A stretch of 64,000 bases of DNA from CAVVAL01 sp963742725 (GTDB taxonomy: Bacteria > Actinomycetota > Actinomycetes > Mycobacteriales > Cryptosporangiaceae). Below are positions 35,014-44,652 of this stretch, one piece after another. The stretch spans positions 744,001 through 808,000 of the forward strand of contig CAVUMX010000004.1 in NCBI GenBank assembly GCA_963742725.1, in the 5' to 3' direction. Each line of letters opens with the position of its first letter. Position 1 is the stretch's first letter. The notes beneath the pieces were generated by a model that was given only the letters and a program-made list of their open reading frames with translations, ran no database searches and was not told the DNA's origin. The position numbers and the translations under genes were made by a program.

Positions 35014-35793
35014 TCAGGGTGCGGTGGCGGTCGCCAGCACCCGCCGTAGCGAGTCGAAGGCGGCCAGTGAACGGCGGCCCTCGTCCTGGAGCGATCGGAC
35101 CGCCGCGTCGGGCCCGTCCGCCGCGACCACGTGTTCCCACATCGCCCGCTCCGCCTGCCGCCAGTCGGTCTTGTTCCGCACCCGTACGTCGATGAAGCCG
35201 GCAGCGGGCAGATCCCGGGCCAGGTCGACCGCCCGGATGCGCGGCGGGACCCGCTCGTCGTGCGGATCGACCGCTTCCCAGCAGGTCACGGCGAGCCGTC
35301 CGCCCGGTGCGAGGAGCCGGCGGAACTCGGTCAGCGCGGCCAGCGGCGGCTCGGCGAACTGCACCGAATCCACGCAGAGCACCGCGTCCGCGGCGTGCGC
35401 CGGCAGCCCGGTCGCCACCAGCGTGCCCAGCCGGAACTCGGCCTGCCCGGCTGGCAGCAGCCGGGCGGCGTTCGCCCTGGCCTGTTCCAGCGCCACCGCT
35501 GAGAAGTCGATTCCGACGAGGCGCGCGCCGCTGCGGCGCGCGACCGCGATGCCGTGGCCGCCGCGCCCGCAGGCCGCGTCCACCACCAGGCCCTCGCGCG
35601 GCAGCGGCAGGGCGTCCGCCAGTTCGGCGCTGCCCTGCTCCGTCAGCAGGCTCGCCGATCCTTCCTCCGGCGGACGTCCGAACGCGTGGGCGATCATGGC
35701 GTCGCGGGCGGACGACTCGGCCATGTCGGCGTACCACTGGTCGAAGTACGCGGCGTCGCGCGTTGCCGGCGGAGTCGGCTCCTCGGATGTCAT
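35014..35793 (-). CDS. SAM-dependent methyltransferase (class I)
   Basis: 259 residues: YFDQWYADMAESSARDAMIA, motif I VVDAACGRGGHGIAVAR, motif II-like VGIDFSAVALEQARANAAR, AVLCVDSVQFAEPPLAALTE and LLAPGGRLAVTCWE. A small-molecule methyltransferase of the UbiE/Methyltransf_11 type. Substrate unknown. It overlies the 3' end of a TetR remnant and diverges from the SnoaL-like gene across a TetR-like operator. Confidence 0.9.
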   Translation of the reverse strand: MTSEEPTPPATRDAAYFDQWYADMAESSARDAMIAHAFGRPPEEGSASLLTEQGSAELADALPLPREGLVVDAACGRGGHGIAVARRSGARLVGIDFSAVALEQARANAARLLPAGQAEFRLGTLVATGLPAHAADAVLCVDSVQFAEPPLAALTEFRRLLAPGGRLAVTCWEAVDPHDERVPPRIRAVDLARDLPAAGFIDVRVRNKTDWRQAERAMWEHVVAADGPDAAVRSLQDEGRRSLAAFDSLRRVLATATAP

Positions 35794-35868
35794 GCGGCCA
35801 TTGTCCAGGCTGCGGAAACAGCGTCGCGGGCACCGGCGTCAGCGCGCCGGGTCGCCGAGCGGGAACAA

Positions 35869-35889
35869 ACTCCGTACGCTGTACGTTGT
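35869..35889. promoter_or_regulatory. TetR-like palindromic operator
   Basis: A 21-bp imperfect palindrome with core CGTAC-GCT-GTACG (35873-35885) and outer AC/GT matches, in the 146-bp divergent gap between the methyltransferase and SnoaL-like genes. Its geometry fits TetR dimers. The only TetR sequence nearby is a remnant. Confidence 0.45.
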
Positions 35890-35939
35890 AGGGCTTGCGG
35901 ATCGGCCGATCCGTGCACCGACACGTCGAGAGGCGGCAC

Positions 35940-36371
35940 ATGACAGACGCATACGAGAAGATGGCCGGCAGCGCTGCGTTCGAGCCGACCGAGGCCGATC
36001 GCGCCAGCGTCCGTGCCTGGTTCGAACGCTACGACGGGCTCGCCGCGAAGGGTGACGTCGAGGGCATGGCGGATCAGGCGGTGTTCCCGCTGAACGTCGT
36101 GACCGACTCCGCGACAGGTGGCGGCACGGCGGACCAGGTCACGCGGGAGCAGTTCGTCGCGATGATGGGCGGCGTGGTGGCCGGCTCGGCGGACGTGTCG
36201 ATGGAGTCGACCCGGAACCCGATCTTCCTGTCGTCCAATCTGGTCCTGGTCGTCACGGACGCCACGATGAAGCGTGGCGACCAGAGCCAGCCCGTCCGCT
36301 ACGTCGACCTGCTCCTCAGGATCGACGGCGACTGGCGCTTCCAGAGCATGGTCCAGGCCGGCTGGGGCTGA
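35940..36371 (+). CDS. SnoaL/NTF2-like protein
   Basis: 143 residues from the ATG at 35940. VRAWFERYDGLAAKGDVEGM, ADQAVFPLNVVTDS, EQFVAMMGGVV and YVDLLLRIDGDWRFQSMVQA follow the NTF2-like pattern, ending with the usual W.F.S..Q strand. Ligand or reaction not deducible. Probably controlled by the operator upstream; ended by a hairpin. Confidence 0.8.
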   Translation: MTDAYEKMAGSAAFEPTEADRASVRAWFERYDGLAAKGDVEGMADQAVFPLNVVTDSATGGGTADQVTREQFVAMMGGVVAGSADVSMESTRNPIFLSSNLVLVVTDATMKRGDQSQPVRYVDLLLRIDGDWRFQSMVQAGWG

Positions 36372-36393
36372 TCCCGCGCCCTGAGCGAGGAGC

Positions 36394-36423
36394 GCGCCGG
36401 GCCTCCGCGTGGAGGCCCGGCGC
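36394..36423 (+). terminator. Terminator of the SnoaL-like gene
   Basis: GCGCCGGGCCTCC, loop GCGT, exact complement; 13-bp stem 22 bases past the stop. Confidence 0.8.
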
Positions 36424-36429
36424 CCTCGC

Positions 36430-36627
36430 CTACTTCTCGACCCGGTACCGCAGGTGCGTGACGCCGTCGCCTTCGACCACCGAGGCGGGCCCCTCGAACT
36501 GCACCGGTGCGCCGCCCAGTTCCCCGTACCTGAACCTGGCGAACAACAAGACCACGCGGGTCGACGCGGGCCGCTGACACCGCCCGGGGTTGGATCGCGC
36601 CCTCCAGCGGCGCGATCCAGCCGGCAA
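36430..36627 (-). other. Short open frame, possible gene remnant
   Basis: A minus-strand frame of 65 codons whose last ~40 (FRYGELGGAPVQFEGPASVV, EGDGVTHLRYRVEK) have coding-like composition, whereas the first third does not and overlaps a hairpin. It may be the C-terminus of a lost gene. No family is recognised. Confidence 0.25.
36592..36618 (-). terminator. Hairpin downstream of the nitronate monooxygenase gene
   Basis: GGATCGCGCC, 7-base loop, GGCGCGATCC. It lies 40 bases beyond the minus-strand stop at 36658. Confidence 0.6.
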
Positions 36628-36657
36628 CCGCTGCCGGCGGCCCGCGGTACTGACCGG

Positions 36658-37620
36658 TCAGACGGCGGCCTTGAGCAGCGCGGCGGCGTCGGTGGCGAGC
36701 TCGGCGACGATGTCCGCCGCGGGCTGGCGTCGCCGGACGGCGCCGGCGCCCTGGCCGCAGTAGAGCGCCATCGCCTCGACGGTGCCGCGGGCGTCCGCGG
36801 CCGGGTTGTGGGGGCTGAAGCGGGGGATACGAACCCGTTCGCCGTTCACGGTCATCTCCGCGACGTAGTCGCCGTCGAACGCCTCGGCGGCTTCCAGGCA
36901 GGAGCGCAGGACGCGGTGCGCCACGTGGAACGTGTCGACGCAGAACGCCTCGGTGAGGACGGTGCCGTCGTAGCCGGCGGCGAGCAGCTCCCGTACGTGA
37001 ACGGGGTGGGTGGCGGCCTCGTCGGCGACCAGGAACCGCGTGCCGACCCGAGCCGCCGCGGCGCCTGCGGCGAGAACCGCCGCCACTCCACGGCCGGTGG
37101 TGATCCCGCCGGCGGCCACCACCGGGATGGCGACCGCGTCGAGGATGCTGTCGAGCAGGGGCAGCAGCCCGATGCCACCGGTCGTGCGGCCGCCGGCCTC
37201 GATGGCCCGCGCGACGATCAGGTCGCAGCCGGCGGCTTCGGCGGCGCGCGCCTCCTCGGCCGAGGTGACCTGCCGGCTGACCAGCGCGCCGTGCGCGCGG
37301 GCACGCCCGACGATCCCGTCGTCGTCGACGCCGAAGTAGAACTCGACGAGCGGAGCCTTCTCGGCGGCGACGTCGACCGCTTCCGGGGTCGCCATCGGCT
37401 GGATGAAGTTGACGCCGTAGGCGCGGGTCTGCGCGTTGAGCGCGTCGAGCCGCTCGGCGAGCACGGCGGCGGGCATCGTGACGGCCGCGAGCATCCCGTG
37501 GCCGCCCGCGGCGGCGACCGCCGCCGGCAGCTCGGCAACGGACCCGGCGAGGCCTATCGGTGCCTGCTGGATCGGCAGGTCGCAGCCGACGAGTCGAGTG
37601 AACGTGGTGGAGAGTTTCAT
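36658..37620 (-). CDS. Nitronate monooxygenase-family FMN enzyme
   Basis: 320 residues from the ATG at 37620, with AGGGGA upstream. TIM-barrel markers of the 2-nitropropane dioxygenase class: LPIQQAPIGLAGSVAELPAA, GGHGMLAAV, GVNFIQPM, GCDLIVARAIEAGGRTTG, and the FMN phosphate site VVAAGGITTGRGVAAVLAAG with ARVGTRFL. It would oxidise alkyl nitronates or act as an FMN reductase-like enzyme. Divergent from the LuxR regulator at 37757 with 136 bp between starts, which makes it a candidate target. Confidence 0.9.
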   Translation of the reverse strand: MKLSTTFTRLVGCDLPIQQAPIGLAGSVAELPAAVAAAGGHGMLAAVTMPAAVLAERLDALNAQTRAYGVNFIQPMATPEAVDVAAEKAPLVEFYFGVDDDGIVGRARAHGALVSRQVTSAEEARAAEAAGCDLIVARAIEAGGRTTGGIGLLPLLDSILDAVAIPVVAAGGITTGRGVAAVLAAGAAAARVGTRFLVADEAATHPVHVRELLAAGYDGTVLTEAFCVDTFHVAHRVLRSCLEAAEAFDGDYVAEMTVNGERVRIPRFSPHNPAADARGTVEAMALYCGQGAGAVRRRQPAADIVAELATDAAALLKAAV

Positions 37621-37756
37621 CGTGTTCCCCTGGCATCCGTAGTGACCGGGCCCGCCCATGTTGGTTGCCGCGCTCCCGGCGGCGCACTGCGGCCGGACCG
37701 AAGAGTTTTCGACGCGGCACCGAAGCCTTTGGCCGCGCTACTCGTACGATCGGCGG

Positions 37757-40579
37757 GTGAGCGCCGACGCGGTTGACCAGCGCGCTCGCCTCCTGCTGGA
37801 GCGCGAGGACGAGCTGGCCGCGCTGGGCACGCTCCTGGGCGGTGCGCGTGGCGGGCAGGGCAGAGTCGCCGTGGTCGAGGGGCCCGCTGGCATCGGCAAG
37901 TCGAGGCTCCTGGAGGCCGCCCGGGCAGCGGCCGTGGGGTTCACCGTCCTGCGCGCCCGGGGCGGCGAGCTGGAACGCGACTTCCCGTGGGGCGTCGTAC
38001 GCCAGCTGTTCGAGGCGCAGGTCGTGTTCGCCGGGCAAGATCGCCGCGATGCGGTGCTCGGCGGCGCGGCGGCGATGGCGGCTGAACCGCTCGGCCTGGC
38101 GGGCGGCGCGTCCGGTCCGGGCGATGCGACGTTCGCGGCCCTGCACGGCCTCTACTGGCTCACCGTCAACCTCGCGTCGGCCGGTCCGGTTCTGCTGTGC
38201 GTGGACGACGCCCAGTGGGCGGACGCGCCGTCGCTCCGCTTCCTGGCCTACCTGGGCGCCCGGGTGGACGAGCTGCCCGTGCTCATCCTGGCCGGTCAGC
38301 GGCCGCGGGACGCGGGATCGCCGCTCGACCTCGCCGCGGACGCGCCGGAGGCGGCACTCGTGTACCCCGCCGAACTCAGCGAGACCGCCGTGGCGACGCT
38401 GGTGGGGGAGCGCCTCGGCACCGCCGCTCCCGAGTTCGTCACCGCCTGTCACCGCGCGAGCGGGGGGAATCCCTTCCTGCTCGGCGAGCTCCTCACCCAC
38501 ATGGCCTCTATCGGAGCGCGACCCAGCGCCGCGGCGGCGGTCGACGTGGAAGATCTCGGGCCGCGGTCGGTGGCCAGGGCGGTGCTGCGTCGCGTCGCGC
38601 GCCTCTCCGCGGACGCGGTGACGCTGGCGCGGGACGTCGCGATCCTCGGCACCGACGTGGAGATGCGCCTCGCGGCGGCGCTGGCGGGTCTCGACGAGGT
38701 CGCCGCTGCCGCCGCGGCTGACGGTCTGGCGGCGGCCCAGATCCTGCGGCCGGGACGTCCGCTCGATTTCGTGCATCCCGTGGTGCGGGCCGCTGTGCGC
38801 GACGACATCCCCGCCGGCGATCGGATCGCGCTGCACCGCAAGGCGGCGCGGCTGCTCGCCGACGCCGGTTCGGGGCCGGGCAGGGTCGCCGTGCACCTGC
38901 TCGCCACGGAGCCCGCCGGCGATCCCTGGACCGCCGAGATACTGCGTGCCGCCGCCGGGCGGGCCTTCAGCCGGGGTGCCCCCGAGGCGGCAGCGGAGTT
39001 CCTGCGCCGCGCGATCGCCGAGCCGCCGCCGGCCGGCGCACGCTCGGACGTGCTCCGGCAGCTCGGCCGTGCCTCTCTCCTGGGCGGCGACATCACCGGC
39101 GCTGAGCACTACCGCGCGGCGATGGACGCGGCCCTCGACCCGGTCGAGCGGGCGGCCATCGGGCGCGAGCTGGGCGTCACGTACGTGCCACAGGGCCAGT
39201 ACGAGCAGGCCGTCAGCGTGCTGGAGCAGGCCAGGGCCGATGCGGCTGCCGCGGGCGACCTCGAACTGGCCAGGCTCGCCGAAGCCGATCTCATCACCGC
39301 TGGCCGGCTCCACCCGAACACGCTGGCGCGCACGTTCGCGTGGGCGGAGGGGATCGACCCCGACTCGGTGCAGGCGAGCCCCGCCGGCCGGTGCCTGCTC
39401 GGCGCCCTCGCCTTCCACGGCGTCGTCGCCGGCTGGCCGACCACGCGGATCGCCGGTGTGGCGAGGCGTGCCGCCGACGCGGGACTCCCGATCGATCCGG
39501 CCACCTCCAACACGCTGTGGGACTGCGGATTCGCGCTGGCCGTGGCCGACGAGCTCGACGCCGCCGACGCGTGGTGGCAGGCGATCCTCGCCGCCGCGCG
39601 CGAGCGGGGATCCGTCCTGACCTTCGCCCGCTGCTCCTGCTTCCTGGCGCTCACCGCACTACACCGCGGGGATGTGCTCGCCGCCGAAGCACACGCCCGG
39701 GCCTCGCTGGAGGCCGCCGCCGGCCAGCGCTGGTTCCTGGTGCGCATGGCCACCGCCATGCTGATCGAGGCGCTCGTCGAGCGCGCCGCACTCGGGGACG
39801 CGCAAGCCGCGCTGGAGGCGGTCGAGGGCGGCGGCGACATCGGCGACTACATGATGCTGGACTTCCTCCTCTACGCGCGTGGCCGGCTGCGCATCGCCCG
39901 TGGCGAGATCGAGGCGGGACTCGCGGACCTGTACGACTACGGTCACCGGCCGGGAGCGGTCATGCGGGACAACCCCGCCGTCCGTCCGTGGCGCTCCGAG
40001 GCGGCCCTGGCCGAACTCACCCTCGGGCGCCCGGACGAAGCACGCCACCTCGCCGAAGCGGAACGGGAACTCGCCCAGCGGATCCGCAGCGACCGGGCGA
40101 TCGGTGTGGCCACGCGCGCGCTCGGACTCGTCGAAGGCGGGCGCCGGGGCGCGGCGCTACTTGAAGCGGCGGTGGACATACTGGGCCGCTCGCACGCCCG
40201 ACTCGAACACGCACGCGCGCTCGTCGACCTCGGAGCCGCGCGGCGGCGGGCGGGCAACCGCGCCGCCGCCCGTGAGCCGCTCCGCCACGGACTGGACATC
40301 GCCCAGCGCCTCGGTGCCCACGCGCTCGCCGAACAGGCGATCATCGAGCTTCGCGCGGCAGGCGGCCGGCCACGTCGCCGGCTGATGACCGGTGCGGAAG
40401 CACTGACCGCGAGTGAGTACCGCGTCGCCCAGATGGCGGCACAGGGACTGACCAACCGCGAGATCGCGCAGGCGCTGTTCGTCACGACCCGCAACGTCGA
40501 GCTGCACCTCACGCACGCTTACGGGAAGCTCGGCATCGCGTCGCGGACAGACCTGGCGACGGCGCTGGCCGGGGAGTAG
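37757..40579 (+). CDS. LuxR-family large ATP-binding regulator (LAL type)
   Basis: About 940 residues from the GTG at 37757. LLEREDELAALGTLLGGARG, P-loop EGPAGIGKS (41-49), Walker B LLCVDDAQWADAPS, a long TPR-like middle, and a LuxR domain LTASEYRVAQMAAQGLTNRE with VTTRNVELHLTHAYGKLGI at the C-terminus. Same architecture as the neighbours at 12730 and 40585 but only modestly similar along the middle part. It converges on the next LAL gene with 5 bp between stops. Confidence 0.93.
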   Translation: MSADAVDQRARLLLEREDELAALGTLLGGARGGQGRVAVVEGPAGIGKSRLLEAARAAAVGFTVLRARGGELERDFPWGVVRQLFEAQVVFAGQDRRDAVLGGAAAMAAEPLGLAGGASGPGDATFAALHGLYWLTVNLASAGPVLLCVDDAQWADAPSLRFLAYLGARVDELPVLILAGQRPRDAGSPLDLAADAPEAALVYPAELSETAVATLVGERLGTAAPEFVTACHRASGGNPFLLGELLTHMASIGARPSAAAAVDVEDLGPRSVARAVLRRVARLSADAVTLARDVAILGTDVEMRLAAALAGLDEVAAAAAADGLAAAQILRPGRPLDFVHPVVRAAVRDDIPAGDRIALHRKAARLLADAGSGPGRVAVHLLATEPAGDPWTAEILRAAAGRAFSRGAPEAAAEFLRRAIAEPPPAGARSDVLRQLGRASLLGGDITGAEHYRAAMDAALDPVERAAIGRELGVTYVPQGQYEQAVSVLEQARADAAAAGDLELARLAEADLITAGRLHPNTLARTFAWAEGIDPDSVQASPAGRCLLGALAFHGVVAGWPTTRIAGVARRAADAGLPIDPATSNTLWDCGFALAVADELDAADAWWQAILAAARERGSVLTFARCSCFLALTALHRGDVLAAEAHARASLEAAAGQRWFLVRMATAMLIEALVERAALGDAQAALEAVEGGGDIGDYMMLDFLLYARGRLRIARGEIEAGLADLYDYGHRPGAVMRDNPAVRPWRSEAALAELTLGRPDEARHLAEAERELAQRIRSDRAIGVATRALGLVEGGRRGAALLEAAVDILGRSHARLEHARALVDLGAARRRAGNRAAAREPLRHGLDIAQRLGAHALAEQAIIELRAAGGRPRRRLMTGAEALTASEYRVAQMAAQGLTNREIAQALFVTTRNVELHLTHAYGKLGIASRTDLATALAGE

Positions 40580-40584
40580 GCCCC

Positions 40585-43191
40585 TCAGGGGACCACGCCG
40601 TTGCGCCGGGCGTACCGCGCGGCTTCGGCCCGGTTCGGCACGCCGAGCTTTCGCAGGACGGCGGCGACGTGATGCTCCACGGTGCGTGTCGACAGGAACA
40701 GCGCCCGGGCGATCTCGGTGTTGCGCAGTCCGTCGGCGAGCAGGGCGAGGACCTCCTGCTCTCGAGCGCTGAGCCCGTCCGGGCGGGCGGGGCCGCTCGG
40801 TCGTCTCGGGACGTCGCGCACCCCCAACTGGCGCAGCCGGTGCGCGGTGATGTCGCGCATCGGCCTCGCCCCGAGCCGGTCGAACACGGCCAGTGCCTCC
40901 CGTAGCGCCGGCTCGTCATCACCGTCGGCGAGCGCGAGCGCGGCCTCGTACGGGCAGCCGATCGCCTGCCAGCGCTCGGCCGCTTCCTCCCAGCGACCGG
41001 ACAGCTGCAGGCGGTACGGCTCCGCGGCCCGCGCCGGAGCGACGACGCCCGGCCCTTCGACGCGCGAGAGCCAGTACGCGAGCTCGCCGAGAAGCCACGG
41101 CTCACCCTGCTCCTCGGCGCTGGCCAGGGCGGGGGTGACGATGCCGCGGACGTCGGCGCCGGTGTACGCCGCGGACTCGGCCAGCGCCGGGGTCGAGCCG
41201 ATGATCCACCCGACGATCGGCTCGGCGGTGGCCATCGTCGTCCGCACCCGCGTCAACAGCCGCTGCGGCTCCGCGTCGCCTCGGCGTGCCCGCAGCCGGC
41301 CGAGCACCACCATGCTGGCCATCTTGCGCCCGTCGTCCACGCCCGCCGAGCGGAGGACGTCGGCAGCCAGGGCCTCCGCCGCGTCCCAGCTGCCCTGTTC
41401 GAGGAGCGCCCGCGACCGGAAGGCGCGCAGCCACTGACGCCAGATCTCCTGACCGTGGTCCTCGGTGAAGGTCATCGCCTCTCCGTACCACCGGTCGGCT
41501 TCTCGGTACCAGCGGCGGGTCACGCAGGTCAGCTGTAGCCAGAAGTACCCGAGCCCCGCCTCGTCGTAGGCGCCGGCCCCTCGTGCCAGGCGGATGCTCT
41601 GCCCGATCATGTCGAGGCCCGCGACGTCGCCGTCCTGGGCGCGGCCGACGCCGATCGACAACAGCGCGAGCGCCCGGTCCAGCGGCCCCGGGTCGTCGCC
41701 GGCCGCCGCGAGAATCCGCTCACCCCAGGCCACCGCGTCGGCATTGCGGAACGCCATCGCTGAGAGCTTTCCGCGGACCGCGCAGGCGAGCGAGAACTCG
41801 GGGGCGGGTGGCTGCCGGGCGAGCAGCGCGATGGCCTCGTCGCACGCCGCGTCACCGAGCGGGATCTCCCGCGCCAGGTGCAGTGCGGTGATCGCGAGCC
41901 CGACCAGCGCCCCGCCCCGGCGACGGTCGTCGCCGACGTCCCGCCACACGGCGACGGAGTCCTGCCAGGCCCGCAGCGCGCCCTCCAGATCGTCGCCGAG
42001 ATGGCACTGCCGGCCGAGTTCCTCGAGCAGCCCCGCGCGGTCGGCGGGCGGCATTGCCTCGGGCACGTCGAGCGCGCGGCGGAGATGCGCGGCCGCCTCG
42101 CGGTGGGCACCTAGCGCGGCCGCCTGCTCGGCCGCGACCCGGGTGTAGGCGAGCACCGCCGCCCGGTCGCCCGCGCGCTGCGCATGGTCGACGAGCCGCG
42201 CCGGCTCCACCTCGCCGGGCGGGCGCGACCGGAGCACGGCGAGCGCCCGGCGATGCAGGTCCGCGGCGCGGCCAGGCGCGATGGCCTGCTCGACCGCGAC
42301 GCGGACCAGTTCATGGCGGAACGCCACCGCGCCGCCGTGGGCGACGAGCAGACCGCGCTCCACGCATTCGTCGAGCTCACTCGTCGGCTGACCGGCCACC
42401 GCCTCGATCACCCAGGGTTCGGCGCGTGTCCCCAGACAGGCCAGAGCGTCGAGCGCATCCCTGGCGCCCGGCCGGAGGCGCGCGGCACGAGCGAGGACGG
42501 CGTCACGAACCGTGTCGGGGACGGCGGCCCGGTCGTCGGCCAGGACCTGGGTCACGAAGAAGGCGTTGCCGCCCGTCCGGCGGTGGAGTTCGACGGGGTC
42601 GACATCGCTGCCAGTCGCGAGACGGGCAACGGCCGTCGCGGACAGCATGGGCACGGTCAGCCTGCGGACGACCGGCAGCGTCGCCAGGTCGCCGGCCAGC
42701 ACACGCAGCGGATGCCGGGGCCCGACCTCGTCCTCCCGGTACGTCACGACGACCATGGCCGGACAGGGCGCCAGCCGGCGACCGAGGAACCGCAGCACGT
42801 CGAGAGTGGCCTCGTCGGCCCAGTGCGCGTCGTCGAGGGTGACGAGGGTCGGGACGTCGCCGGCCCGCAGTTCGTCGAGAAGCAGGCGGCGCACCTCAGC
42901 CGGGCGGGAGCCGCCGGTGAGCTCGCCGCGCAGCGTGGCGGGCAGGTCGTCCGCCATGTCCCGCAGCGGGCCGAGCGGAACCGGCGTGGTGAGCGGTTCG
43001 CAACTGCCGCTGAGCAGCCGTGCGCGGCGGAGTCGGCGGTCGAACGCGCTGATCAGCGCGGTCTTGCCGGCGCCGGCGTCGCCGCCGACGAGGACGAGGC
43101 GCCCGGCGCCGCCGACCGCCTCGGCCCACCACGAGGCCAGCGCGGTGAGCTCCTTGTCCCGCTCCTCAAGCGCCCGGTACCCGACCGTCAC
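40585..43191 (-). CDS. LuxR-family large ATP-binding regulator (LAL type)
   Basis: 868 residues. RALEERDKELTALASWWAEA, P-loop GGDAGAGKT (36-44), Walker B LVTLDDAHWADEATLDVL, helical repeats, and a LuxR domain LSAREQEVLALLADGLRNTE, LSTRTVEHHVAAVLRKLGV. Divergent from the flavoprotein gene at 43303 across about 110 bp, so that oxidoreductase is a plausible target. It is one of three LAL genes in this window, next to three further STAND regulators of other types. Confidence 0.93.
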   Translation of the reverse strand: MTVGYRALEERDKELTALASWWAEAVGGAGRLVLVGGDAGAGKTALISAFDRRLRRARLLSGSCEPLTTPVPLGPLRDMADDLPATLRGELTGGSRPAEVRRLLLDELRAGDVPTLVTLDDAHWADEATLDVLRFLGRRLAPCPAMVVVTYREDEVGPRHPLRVLAGDLATLPVVRRLTVPMLSATAVARLATGSDVDPVELHRRTGGNAFFVTQVLADDRAAVPDTVRDAVLARAARLRPGARDALDALACLGTRAEPWVIEAVAGQPTSELDECVERGLLVAHGGAVAFRHELVRVAVEQAIAPGRAADLHRRALAVLRSRPPGEVEPARLVDHAQRAGDRAAVLAYTRVAAEQAAALGAHREAAAHLRRALDVPEAMPPADRAGLLEELGRQCHLGDDLEGALRAWQDSVAVWRDVGDDRRRGGALVGLAITALHLAREIPLGDAACDEAIALLARQPPAPEFSLACAVRGKLSAMAFRNADAVAWGERILAAAGDDPGPLDRALALLSIGVGRAQDGDVAGLDMIGQSIRLARGAGAYDEAGLGYFWLQLTCVTRRWYREADRWYGEAMTFTEDHGQEIWRQWLRAFRSRALLEQGSWDAAEALAADVLRSAGVDDGRKMASMVVLGRLRARRGDAEPQRLLTRVRTTMATAEPIVGWIIGSTPALAESAAYTGADVRGIVTPALASAEEQGEPWLLGELAYWLSRVEGPGVVAPARAAEPYRLQLSGRWEEAAERWQAIGCPYEAALALADGDDEPALREALAVFDRLGARPMRDITAHRLRQLGVRDVPRRPSGPARPDGLSAREQEVLALLADGLRNTEIARALFLSTRTVEHHVAAVLRKLGVPNRAEAARYARRNGVVP

Positions 43192-43302
43192 GAGTTCGAT
43201 AGTAGGTACCTGGCGGGCGGGTTAGGTACTCGCCACGGATGTCGCCGACCGGCCGCTGGCAGCACGCTCCGTGATGACCGAATGGGCGGATCGGAGGCGG
43301 AC

Positions 43303-44538
43303 GTGGACTACGACGTGATCATCGTGGGTGCGAGCATCGCGGGCTGCACGGCGGCGACGGCGTACGGCAGGGCGGGACTGCGGGTGGCGCTGCTCGAACG
43401 GCAGCGCAATCCGCAGGCTCACAAGACACTGTGCGGGCACTTCGTGCTCGGCGGGACGCACGACGTCCTGGAGCGACTGGGCCTGTGGCAGCCGATGCTC
43501 GCGCAGGGCGCGGCCGTCACCACGGGGATCGGAGTGTGGACCGAATCCGGCTGGATCGTTCCCCGCCCAGGCAACGGCGTCCCGCCCGCGATCAGCCTGC
43601 GTCGCAGCAAGCTCGACCCGCTGCTGCGGGAGATCGCCGGCGGTACGCCCGGCGTGGATCTCATGCTGGGGCACCGGGTCGTCGACCTCGTCGAGGACTC
43701 GACCGGAGCCATCGTCGGGGTCGTCGCGACGACGGACGGGGCCGACCGCACCACCCTGCGCGCCCGGCTGGTGGTCGGCGCGGACGGCCACCACTCCACC
43801 GTCGCCAGGCTCGCCCAGGTGGCCGAGGACCACGCCCCGAACGAGCGCTTCCTGTTCTGGACCTACTATGAGGGCGCGACGATGAACGGGCCCGGCGACG
43901 GCCAGCTCTGGCCGATCGGCCAGGACCGTGCCGTGTGCATCCGCGTGGACGACGAGCTGACGCAGGTGGGGATCTTCCCGGCGAAGGCCCGGCTTCCGGA
44001 GTTCGCCGGCGATCGGCTCGCCGCCTTCGACCGGTACGTCGAACGCCTGCCGGACGGACCGTCGCTCGCGGGCGCGCGACGGGTCTCGAACCTCATCGGC
44101 ACCACCGACTATCCCTGCATACGCCGGGATCCCACGCCGCGGCCCGGGCTCGTGCTGATCGGTGATGCCGCGACCGCGTCCGACCCGGTTCCCGCGGTGG
44201 GATGCGGCTGGGCGTTCCGCAGCGCCGCGTGGCTCGTCGACGCGACCGCCGGGCCGTTGGCCGGGGGCGGGAACCTGCGCCGGGCACTGGCCTCCTACCG
44301 GCGTGCGCACCGGTTCATCGAGAAGTACGACGACCTCGGTCGAAAGGAAGCGCTCGCGGCCCCGGCCAACACGATCCAGCGGGCGGTCACCGCGGCGGCC
44401 GTCTCCGACCCGGACATCGCCCGCCGGCTCGCGACGTTCGCGATGCGGGCAGCGGATCCGTCGGTGCTGCTCAACCCGAAGGTGATGGTCCGGGCTCTCG
44501 TCGGTGCGCAGGTTCGGAAGCTCCGATCACGCGCGTGA
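43303..44538 (+). CDS. FAD-dependent oxidoreductase (monooxygenase/geranylgeranyl-reductase type)
   Basis: About 411 residues from the GTG at 43303, chosen by GGAGG 5 bases before it (ATG 43282 is in frame without SD). Rossmann opening DYDVIIVGASIAGCTAATAY, the middle RLVVGADGHHSTVARLA and the second FAD motif LVLIGDAATASDPVPAVGCG are those of group A flavoprotein monooxygenases and GGR-like dehydrogenases. The substrate is unknown. It sits between regulator genes with no biosynthetic partners, which suggests detoxification or tailoring of an imported compound. Confidence 0.9.
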   Translation: MDYDVIIVGASIAGCTAATAYGRAGLRVALLERQRNPQAHKTLCGHFVLGGTHDVLERLGLWQPMLAQGAAVTTGIGVWTESGWIVPRPGNGVPPAISLRRSKLDPLLREIAGGTPGVDLMLGHRVVDLVEDSTGAIVGVVATTDGADRTTLRARLVVGADGHHSTVARLAQVAEDHAPNERFLFWTYYEGATMNGPGDGQLWPIGQDRAVCIRVDDELTQVGIFPAKARLPEFAGDRLAAFDRYVERLPDGPSLAGARRVSNLIGTTDYPCIRRDPTPRPGLVLIGDAATASDPVPAVGCGWAFRSAAWLVDATAGPLAGGGNLRRALASYRRAHRFIEKYDDLGRKEALAAPANTIQRAVTAAAVSDPDIARRLATFAMRAADPSVLLNPKVMVRALVGAQVRKLRSRA

Positions 44539-44605
44539 CGCTGGGACGGTTCCTCGCCCCGGCCGCCGTCGCGCGTGCGCTGTGGATCACCACACGCCGA
44601 AGCAC

Positions 44606-44647
44606 GCCGGGCATCCTGGCCCGACCGATCGGACCAGGATGCCCGGC
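44606..44647. terminator. Bidirectional hairpin between convergent genes
   Basis: GCCGGGCATCCTGG (44606-44619) pairs perfectly with 44634-44647; the 14-base centre can pair further. It lies between the flavoprotein and epoxide hydrolase genes. Confidence 0.85.
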
Positions 44648-44652
44648 CCGTT

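Noticed and set aside
36299..39418. 1039-codon minus-strand frame through SnoaL, nitronate monooxygenase and LuxR genes
   Set aside because: It crosses genes in both directions and is in a different frame from the real monooxygenase.
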